Shown: in pieces, positions 37,446-45,307 of the stretch | How positions within the stretch are numbered: position 1 is the first letter of the stretch | Layout: each line of letters starts with the position of its first letter | Assembly (NCBI GenBank): GCA_937910235.1 | Contig: CALENB010000246.1 | Location: 1 to 54,501, forward strand | Length of the DNA: 54,501 nt | Source: an uncultured Myxococcales bacterium | GTDB taxonomy: Bacteria; Myxococcota_A; UBA9042 | Direction of reading: 5' to 3' | Position numbers and translations under genes: made by a program | Notes under the pieces: model-generated | What the model was told of the DNA's origin: nothing | Database searches by the model: none | The model's input: the letters and a program-made list of their open reading frames with translations, nothing else

Positions 37446-38777
37446 CTACTTCTCCGGCGGTGGCGGCACATGATCCGCCGGCGGCAGCGGCGGCGGCGGC
37501 GAGCTGCCGGGGCCGGGCGGCGCGTGCGGAACGGAATCAGGCTGCCGCGGCGCGATCTCAACCGCCGCCGGCGGCGTGCGCACCGCTGGGATCACCGCCG
37601 CGGCGCTGGGTTTCGCCTCGATCTGGGCCGGCAGCTCCGGCGTCTCGGTCCATTCGGCGGGCGGTTCGCCGGTCAAGCAGTCGAGAAAGCCGACGAGGAG
37701 AGACACCTCCGCATCGCTCAGGTCACGACCCAGCTGATGGCGCGCCATGAGCTTGACCGCCTCGCCCAGGTCCGCGGTCGTGCCGTCATGGAAATAGGGC
37801 ATGGTCCTGGCGACGTTGCGCAGCGACGGCACCTTAAAGTGATGCAGATCCGCCGCCATTCCCGTCTCTTTCTTCCGACCTTCGTCGGTCAGCTTCGGCC
37901 AGGCTCTCACCTTGCCGAGCTTTTGGTAGGTCGTGCCGCCAAGCAGCGGGCCGTTGTGGCAGGACAGACAGCCGACCTCGACGAACAGGCGCGCGCCGAT
38001 CTTTTGTTCTGTCGAGAGCGCGCCGTCATCGCCCTCGAGGAACCGATCCCACGCCGCCGGCGTCACCAGCTTTCGTTCAAACGCGCCGACCGCCTTGGCG
38101 AAGTTGTCGAATGTCACGGCGTTCTTGCCGGCTTGAGGGAACGCCCGCTCAAACAGCGCGACGTAGGCGGGGATCGCTTTGAGGATCGCCTCGACCTCGG
38201 CGGCGTCCTTCAGCCCGTGCTCGACCGCGTTGAGGACCGGACCCTTGGCTTGGGCCTCCACGTCGGGCTCCCGGCCGTCCCAGAACTGGCGGAAATGGCC
38301 CGCGGCGTTGAAGACGGTCGGCGAGTTGCGATCGCCGAGCTTGCCCGCGTGCCCAGGCGAGGTCGGCTGCAGATCGACGCCAGCCGTCTTGAGGTTGTGG
38401 CAGGAGTTGCAGGAGATCGTGCCGCTGCGCGACAGCCGCGTCTCGAAGTAGAGCTTGTGGCCCAGCCGCAGCTTCGGCTCGCTCGGCGGGTTGGTCTGAC
38501 TGTCGAAGTTCTTGGGCAGCGGCTTGAACGCCCCCAGCATGCTGCGGTCGATCGGGGTCGGTGGCTTGGGGGGCTCGGCAGCTGTCCCGGCGTTGGCCGC
38601 CCCTGCGCCCTGAGCGCCCGATTTTCCGGCCTCTGTCGCGCCGTCGGTGGCCTTCTTGCCGCATCCAGTCACGCACGATCCGGCGATCAGCATCCCCATC
38701 AGCGCCAGGGTCCAGCTCACCGGTCGTGGCGCCAGCTGCTGGTTCGACGTCGGTCGTAGCATCATCGCTATCTCCAT
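37446..38777 (-). CDS. Di-haem cytochrome c peroxidase / MauG family lipoprotein
   Basis: CNSCHN and CLSCHNGPL haem sites; GHKLYFETRLSRSGTISCNSCHNLKTAGVD; RNVARTMPYFHDG; lipobox SCVTGC. Confidence 0.93.
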   Translation of the reverse strand: MEIAMMLRPTSNQQLAPRPVSWTLALMGMLIAGSCVTGCGKKATDGATEAGKSGAQGAGAANAGTAAEPPKPPTPIDRSMLGAFKPLPKNFDSQTNPPSEPKLRLGHKLYFETRLSRSGTISCNSCHNLKTAGVDLQPTSPGHAGKLGDRNSPTVFNAAGHFRQFWDGREPDVEAQAKGPVLNAVEHGLKDAAEVEAILKAIPAYVALFERAFPQAGKNAVTFDNFAKAVGAFERKLVTPAAWDRFLEGDDGALSTEQKIGARLFVEVGCLSCHNGPLLGGTTYQKLGKVRAWPKLTDEGRKKETGMAADLHHFKVPSLRNVARTMPYFHDGTTADLGEAVKLMARHQLGRDLSDAEVSLLVGFLDCLTGEPPAEWTETPELPAQIEAKPSAAAVIPAVRTPPAAVEIAPRQPDSVPHAPPGPGSSPPPPLPPADHVPPPPEK

Positions 38778-39037
38778 AGGTTGCTCGGCGTTGGGTCGCG
38801 TGCCTAAGTTGCGCCGGGACGCACCGCAGCCGCTACCCGGAGACCACGGACTGTGCCGGGAACGCCGCCCCACGTCCAACGTTTGGCGCGGCGACAATCG
38901 CTGACCAGTCGCCCGCAGCACCCCATTGGCGCGTGGCTGGGCGCGAAGATGGCGCGATCGACACCTTGACCGGGTCGACCCCGCGACGGTCTACTTCGCG
39001 CTGCACTGTCGCTGTTGAATCGTGGAGCCAGCCCGCT

Positions 39038-39769
39038 ATGCCAGATTTTGCCTGCACCGTCTGTGGGGAGGCCTTCACGCTGCCGCAGGAGGTCGTCGAC
39101 CGTTATCCAGGCTGGAAGCCCCGATTTTGCCGTGCGCACAGCCCGAAGCGTGCCGAAGCGGGCGGTAAGGGCCGTGGCGGTGGCCAGGCCAGCGGCGGCG
39201 GCAAGGCTCGCGGTGGGCAGGGTCTGGGCGGGCAGGGTCGGGGCGGGCAGGGTCGGGGCGGGCAGGGTCGGGGTGGATCGGCCCGCGAGGAGAACCTCCA
39301 GCTCGCCGACGTCTTCCTCAAGTATCGCGATGGCCCGCAGACAGGCGTCTTCACGGACGGCAGCTGCAGCCCCAATCCGGGCCGCGGCGGTTGGGGGGTG
39401 GCGTGGTTGCAGGACGGCGTGTTGATCAAGCAGGCCTACGGCGAGACGCCCGACACCACCAACAATCGCATGGAGCTGCTCGCGTTGATCGAGGCGCTCA
39501 AGCTGCTCCCAGAATCGACCGAAATCACCGTATATACGGACTCGCAGCTCTGCGCCAACACGGTCAACGAGTGGGCGGCTGGGTGGGCTCGCCGGGGCTG
39601 GAAGCGCAAGGCGGGGCCCATCAAGAACCTGGAGTTGGTGCAGGAGCTGTATGCGCTCAAGCAGCTGCGCCCCAAGGTCACCATCGCGTGGATCGCGGCG
39701 CACAGCGGCTACCTCGGCAACGAGCTCGCGGACAGCCTCGCCACCGCCTGGATGCGGTCGGAGCTCTAG
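39038..39769 (+). CDS. rnhA: Ribonuclease HI with N-terminal zinc-ribbon-like domain
   Basis: GVFTDGSCSPNPGRGGWGVAW, NNRMELLALIEAL, TDSQLCANTVNEW, AHSGYLGNELADSLA; N-terminus CTVCGEAFTLPQEVVDRYPGWKPRFCRAH. Confidence 0.9.
   Translation: MPDFACTVCGEAFTLPQEVVDRYPGWKPRFCRAHSPKRAEAGGKGRGGGQASGGGKARGGQGLGGQGRGGQGRGGQGRGGSAREENLQLADVFLKYRDGPQTGVFTDGSCSPNPGRGGWGVAWLQDGVLIKQAYGETPDTTNNRMELLALIEALKLLPESTEITVYTDSQLCANTVNEWAAGWARRGWKRKAGPIKNLELVQELYALKQLRPKVTIAWIAAHSGYLGNELADSLATAWMRSEL
39212..39271 (+). repeat. Four copies of a 15-bp tandem repeat (GGQGR linker) in the RNase HI gene
   Basis: GGTGGGCAGGGTCTG then three GGCGGGCAGGGTCGG units. Confidence 0.9.
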
Positions 39770-39843
39770 CATCGGAGCTTTAGATTTGTGTCGCCGGCGC
39801 GCGCAGCCTAGGGTGAGTGGGCGCTAGCGCGCGAGGGGTTACC

Positions 39844-42165
39844 ATGACCGAGACGCCAGCATTGCGGCCGTGGAGCGCACCACCCGGGCTGGTCCGGTTG
39901 TGGCCTTGGCTGCTTCTGGTCGCCGTCGGGACGGGCTGCGGCGGTGAGCCGGAGGACAAGGTCGCCAGCGCGAGCGTTGGATGCACGGATGACGCGGGCT
40001 GCGTCGCGCAGTTCCCCGACATCGGCGTCTGCCAGGTGGCGCGCTGTGAGGCGGGCGTCTGCCAAGCCATGGACAAAGCCAACGCCGGGGTCTGCGCCGC
40101 CGCGACCTGCGGCAACGTCGGGTTTGTGGCGGTATCGCGCTGTCAGGCGGGCCTCTGCGCGGCGCCTAGCCCAACGAGCTGCGATGACAACAACGTCTGC
40201 ACGGATGACACCTGTGATGCCGTCAGCGGCTGTGCCCACGGCCCCGCGACGGCGAGCTGCGACGACGGTGACGCGTGCACCACCGGGGATCTGTGCGAGG
40301 CCGGCGGTTGCAAGGCCGGTCCCGCGAAGGACTGCGACGACAACAACGTGTGCACGACGGACAGCTGCGACAGCGCGACGGGCGCCTGCGCCGTGACGTC
40401 GCTCAGCGGCCCAGCCGCGCCCGCGTGTGACGACGCCAACGCCTGCACCGTTGACGACCGCTGCGGGGCGGTGAGCGCCGGTGTGTGCGGCGGCACGGCC
40501 ATGGCCTGTGATGATGGCGACGGCTGCACGACAGACAGCTGCGCGCCAGCTTCGGGGTGCGTATTCACGGCCAAGACCGGGCCTTGTGACGACGGCGACG
40601 CCTGCACCAACGGTGACACCTGCTCAACTAAGGGCTGCATCGGCGTGGCGATCGACGCCAAAGTGGTCTGCGACGACAGCGAGCACTGCACCACAGACAG
40701 CTGCGACACCAAGACCGGCTGCAGCCACGCGCCATCGACCGGCAACGCTTGCGACGACGGCAGCAACCTGACCGTCGGGGACCTCTGTGCGGCCGGCGTG
40801 TGCGTCCCGGGCGAGACGGCGGGCCCTCAACTCTGCAAGTCGACGGCCGACTGCGCCTCGGCCAACTCAAGCGACGTCTGTAAGGGCACACACTTCTGCG
40901 ACCTCTCCGTCGCCACCTGCAAGATCAACCCCACGACGGTGCCGCTGCCGTGTGACACGTCGAAAGACGGCGTCTGCCGCAAGACCGCCTGCGACGGCGG
41001 CACCGGCAAGTGCACATCCGTGTGGACCGCGGACGGCGCCGCCTGCGACGCCGACGGCAGCCTCTGCAGCACGCTGGACGCCTGTAAATCCGGGCTTTGC
41101 GCGGCAGGGGCCGCGCTGGGCTGCGACGACAACAACCCCTGTACGACGGACAGCTGCGACGCCAAGAAGGGCTGCGTGGTGGTCGCCAACTCGGCGAGCT
41201 GCGACGATGGCGACGCCTGCACGACCAAGGACGTCTGCGCGGGGACGAGCTGCAGCGGCGGCCCCACGCTGGTCTGCGACGACGGCAAACCGTGCACCGC
41301 CGACAGCTGCGACACAAAGACCGGCTGCACCGCCAACCCGCAAAGCGGCAGCTGCGATGACGGCGACGCCTGCACCACGGGCGACGCGTGCAGCGGCGGG
41401 GCCTGCGCGCCCGGGAAGGCGAAGATCTGTGACGACGGACAGGTCTGCACGGTCGACAGCTGCGACGCCAAGACCGGCACGTGCGGCGTACTGGCTGGAT
41501 CGGCGGCCGGGGCCCAGGACGGCAAGTCCTGTGAGGACGGCGACGCCTGCACCGCGGCGACGGTGTGCAAGGCGGGCAGCTGCCAGGGTGGCGGCGCGAA
41601 GGTCTGCAGCGACGGCAAGACCTGCACGACCGATAGCTGTGACGCCAAGGCGGGCTGCGTTTTTGCCGCGATCGAGGGCTGCAACGACTGCAGCGGCAAG
41701 CCGATCTGTACCGGTGAGACGGCGCCGGCGTGGCAACTGAGCGACGTCAATCCCACGTCGAGCCGCTTTGGTAAACCGCTGGGGGTGGCGGCGTTCAAGG
41801 GCAAACCGCTGGTGTTAATCAGCGTGCATGGGTACTGACCCACGTGCGCTTTCCAGGTTGGAAAGCTCGATCAGATGCAGAAAGAGTCGAAACAAGGCGG
41901 CGTGTTGGTGGAGATGGCGGCGTTGGCGCACACCAACTGGGCGGGTCAAGCTGCGAACATCACCAACAAGGCTGATTTTCCGGTCTTGCAGGACACGGCG
42001 GTGGTCGGCGCATGGGACCAAATGGCGACGCCTGGCAAGGAGTACATCTGGGTCTTCGACAAGCAGGGCGTGGTGGTGTCGTTCTTCAAGCCTTGGGAGC
42101 TCAATCTGGCTGACGCGGCCAGCTACGCCAAGCTGAAGAAGGTGCTGGTGGGGTTGGCGAAGTAG
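39844..42165 (+). CDS. Predicted selenoprotein: exported Cys-rich-repeat lipoprotein with C-terminal redoxin (UxxC) domain, UGA at 41836-41838 read as Sec
   Basis: ORF 39844-41838 and ORF 41875-42165 are in the same frame, with no other stop between the UGA and TAG at 42163-42165. Junction: GKPLVLISVHGY-U-PTCAFQVGKLDQMQKESKQGGVLVEMAALAHTNWAG, redoxin-like on both sides. Lipobox VGTGCGG; many CDDGDACTTxDxC repeats. Confidence 0.85.
41848..41866 (+). promoter_or_regulatory. Candidate bacterial SECIS element
   Basis: GCTTTCC-AGGTT-GGAAAGC: perfect 7-bp stem, GG in apical loop; 16 nt between the UGA and the AGGUU loop. Confidence 0.8.
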
Positions 42166-42220
42166 GTCAACCCATCGCTCACCTTGCGGCGGCTGGCGGT
42201 CCTGGTCATGCTGGTCGCTC

Positions 42221-44269
42221 ATGACAGCCGATGCGCCCAGCGACACGATCTCCGAATCTCACGAAGCGTTGACGACCTTGGTCGCGGACTCGCCCGAGGC
42301 GCAGGCTTGGTTCGCGCGCGTGACGAAGCGCTTCGGGGACGCGCGCGTCTCGGTGTTGGCGACGCTCACCGAGATCCCGGCCCCGACCACCGCAGCTGCG
42401 CCAGCGCCCACGACGACCTCTGCCGTGGGTCAGCTGCCGAGCTACCGCACCGCCCACGGCGAGCCTGGCGATCCACGCCCGCTCGTGCTGCTCAAAGACG
42501 TCATTGGCGAGGGCGGCATGGGTGTTGTGCACCTAGCGCTTCAGGCGTCGTTGCAGCGCGATGTCGCCGTCAAACGGCTACGAGGGGATGGGGCGTCGGC
42601 CAGCGGTGCGCAGCGGCTGCTGCGGGAGGCCCTGATCGCGGGCGCGCTGGCCCATCCCAACATCGTCCCGGTCTACGACTTGGCGCTAGACGAGCACGCC
42701 GAGCCCATGCTGGTGATGAAACGTATCGAGGGGGACTCCTGGTTGCACGGGCTGACCGAAGCGCCGCTCGCGCTCGCCGACCAGCGTGGCGATTGGCTGG
42801 AGCGCAACCTCCGCGTGTTGATCGACGTGTGCGACGCGGTGCGATTCGCCCACGCGCGCGGCATTATCCATCGTGACTTGAAGCCAGACAACGTGATGTT
42901 GGGCGAGTTTGGCGAGGTGATGGTCGTCGATTGGGGCGTGGCGGTGAGCATCGATGAGGCGCACGAGGGGCGCTTTCCGTTGGCGCGCGACAGCCGCCAC
43001 ATCGCGGGGACGCCGGCCTACATGAGCCCTGAGCAGGCCATGGCAGACGCCGCAAAAATCGGCCCGCAGACGGATGTGTACCTGCTCGGTGGCATCCTCT
43101 TCGAGCTGCTGACGGGCCACGCGCCGCACGACGCGCGCGATGTGTGCCGTTCGCTGTTCATGGCCTACGAGAGCCGACCGCCAGCGCTGCCCGCCACCGT
43201 GCCAGAGCCGCTCGCCCTCATTTGTCGCCGGGCGTTGGCGCGCGCGCCGGAAGATCGCTACGCCGACGCCGGGGCGCTGCGCGCTGCGCTGATGGATTTC
43301 TTGCAGCACCGGGCCTCCATCGAGATCGTCGAGCGGGCGCTGCAAGACGTGCGATGGCTGGCGGCGCTACCTGCTGCGTCTGCCGGCGAGACGCGCGCTG
43401 GCGCTGCCACCGCGGCAGCGGCGCTGCCTGACTCACTGTCCGACTCGCCGCTTGAGCCGCCCACCGAGGCCGAGATTCATCGCCGCTTTCTGCGCTCCAA
43501 GTTCGGTTTTCTGCAGGCGTTGGAGATCTGGTCCGACAACCAGCGCGCGCACGAGGGGCTGCAGGCAGCGCTCGTGCTGATGATCGGTCGCAGCCTCGAC
43601 GCTGGCGAGGCCCACCAAGCCACGCTGCTCATGACCGAGCTACCCGCACCGGCGCCGGAGCTCGCCGCGCGTCTCGCTGCGATCCGCGCCGAACAAGCCC
43701 GCGCGGCCAGCGGTCTGCGGCAGCTTGGCGCCATCGGTGCGCGTCGGGATCTACGCGTGGGCCTGGATCTCCGCCGCTATTTCACGGTCGGCATCATCAG
43801 CCTCTACGCCGCGCTGTCGATCGTATCGCACCGGTTGGTCGGGGACGGCCGCCCCGACGATGGCCGGCACACCGCCCTCGGCGCGTTGGTCATGGCGTTG
43901 GTGTTGCTCTACAGCGTGGTTCGGCATGGCGCGCTGCGGGCGACCGGCGTGAATCAGCGCATGTTGCCGGTGGCGATCCTGACGGTGGTGTCGGTCTTCG
44001 CCGTGCGTCTCTATGGCTGGCACGCCGAGATCGCGCCGATGAGCGTCCAGCCCGCGGAGCTGCTGTTCTTCTTCATGGGTATGGGCGCCTCCGCGGCGCT
44101 ATCGCACCGGAAACTCGCGGTTCCAGCGATGGTGTACGCGCTCGCGTCGGCGCTGGCGGTGGTGCACTTCAAGTCTGCGTTTCTGATCTCGGCCGCCGCC
44201 CACGTGTTGGCCATGTTGATGGTCGGCGTCTGGATCGACCGCGCGCACCTCACAGGTCCGCCGAGCTGA
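42221..44269 (+). CDS. PKN-type Ser/Thr protein kinase with C-terminal TM segments
   Basis: GEGGMGVVHLALQASLQRDVAVKRL; GIIHRDLKPDNVMLGEFGEVMVVDWGVAV; GTPAYMSPEQA; C-terminal hydrophobic helices. Confidence 0.93.
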   Translation: MTADAPSDTISESHEALTTLVADSPEAQAWFARVTKRFGDARVSVLATLTEIPAPTTAAAPAPTTTSAVGQLPSYRTAHGEPGDPRPLVLLKDVIGEGGMGVVHLALQASLQRDVAVKRLRGDGASASGAQRLLREALIAGALAHPNIVPVYDLALDEHAEPMLVMKRIEGDSWLHGLTEAPLALADQRGDWLERNLRVLIDVCDAVRFAHARGIIHRDLKPDNVMLGEFGEVMVVDWGVAVSIDEAHEGRFPLARDSRHIAGTPAYMSPEQAMADAAKIGPQTDVYLLGGILFELLTGHAPHDARDVCRSLFMAYESRPPALPATVPEPLALICRRALARAPEDRYADAGALRAALMDFLQHRASIEIVERALQDVRWLAALPAASAGETRAGAATAAAALPDSLSDSPLEPPTEAEIHRRFLRSKFGFLQALEIWSDNQRAHEGLQAALVLMIGRSLDAGEAHQATLLMTELPAPAPELAARLAAIRAEQARAASGLRQLGAIGARRDLRVGLDLRRYFTVGIISLYAALSIVSHRLVGDGRPDDGRHTALGALVMALVLLYSVVRHGALRATGVNQRMLPVAILTVVSVFAVRLYGWHAEIAPMSVQPAELLFFFMGMGASAALSHRKLAVPAMVYALASALAVVHFKSAFLISAAAHVLAMLMVGVWIDRAHLTGPPS

Positions 44270-44374
44270 TCCCAGCTGACGTCGCGTCGATGGCATCTCC
44301 GAGGCGGTGCGCTACACTCGCCGGGTTGCGCCCGCTCAGAAACGCTTGATCTTCTTGTCACCTCGGATGTGTCG

Positions 44375-45229
44375 ATGCCAAATCTTGAACTCGTACGGAA
44401 ACAGAACCTTTCGTCATTTCGGCGGATTGCCATCGGCACGTGGAAGACCGCGTACGACCCGAGCGTCTACGGCGCCATGAAGCTCGACATGGACGAAGCG
44501 CTGCGCTACTGCGACGAGTTCCGCGAGAAGACGGGTCGCCGGCTTACGATCACCCACATGATCGCCAAGGCGATCGGTGGCGTGCTGGAGGCGATGCCCG
44601 ACGCCAACGCGATCATACGCTTCAATCGAATCTACCTGCGCAAAGATATCGCGGTGTTTTTTCAGGTCGCGCTCACCGATGAGAGCTCTGGCGAGATGGA
44701 CCTGTCCGGCGCGACGGTGCACGCGCTGGAGACCAAGACATTGCTGGAGGTGGTCGATGAGTTTCAGGCGACCGTCGACAAGGTGCGCGCGCAAAAGGAT
44801 GAGGCGCTCGAGCAGACCCGCAGCAGCTTCAAGCGGATCCCGTTCTTCCTGCTCAACGCTGTGCTGAACACCATCGGTCTGCTGGCGTATTCCTTCAACT
44901 TAGACCTGCGTTGGGCGGGGATCCCCCAGGATCCCTTTGGTTCCGTTATGGTCACCAACGTCGGTTCACTCGGCCTGGAAGAAGCCTACGTGCCGCTGGT
45001 GCCGTACAGCCGCGTGCCCCTGCTGCTGGCCCTGGGCGCGGTCAATCGCGAGCCGGCGGTCGGTGAGAACGACGCGATCGTCATCAAGCGCACCATGAAG
45101 GTGTTTGCCACGTTTGATCACCGCGTCTTGGACGGCTCTCATGCCGCCACGATGTCCAAGACCCTGCGCGCTTGGTTTCACGATCCCTACACCTATTTCG
45201 GCGAGATCCCGACCGACAAGGCGGATTGA
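44375..45229 (+). CDS. 2-oxoacid dehydrogenase acyltransferase (E2 catalytic-domain) protein without lipoyl domain
   Basis: Catalytic DHRVLDG motif near C-terminus, FRRIAIGTWKTAYDPSVYG start; no lipoyl or E3-binding domain in the ORF. Confidence 0.8.
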   Translation: MPNLELVRKQNLSSFRRIAIGTWKTAYDPSVYGAMKLDMDEALRYCDEFREKTGRRLTITHMIAKAIGGVLEAMPDANAIIRFNRIYLRKDIAVFFQVALTDESSGEMDLSGATVHALETKTLLEVVDEFQATVDKVRAQKDEALEQTRSSFKRIPFFLLNAVLNTIGLLAYSFNLDLRWAGIPQDPFGSVMVTNVGSLGLEEAYVPLVPYSRVPLLLALGAVNREPAVGENDAIVIKRTMKVFATFDHRVLDGSHAATMSKTLRAWFHDPYTYFGEIPTDKAD

Positions 45230-45307
45230 AGGGCCGGCGAGCGCCTCCGCTGCGGCGATCCACAGGCGCCGTCGTGCGCTGATCTGACGCTCGGACCTCA
45301 ACGGTCG

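Noticed and set aside
40180-41700. Possible CRISPR or DNA satellite array in the Cys-repeat region
   Set aside because: Repetition is at protein level with variable spacing and codon use, not identical DNA repeats with unique spacers.
40143-41843. Antisense Ser/Gln-rich ORFs opposite the Cys-repeat region
   Set aside because: Repetitive composition is simply the reverse complement of the CDDGDACT repeats; no start or domain support.
41875-42165. Separate 96-aa ORF MQKESKQGGVLV... as an independent gene
   Set aside because: In frame with the upstream gene, lacks a redoxin start, and the sequence between the UGA and this ATG (PTCAFQVGKLDQ) completes a redoxin motif; treated as part of the selenoprotein.
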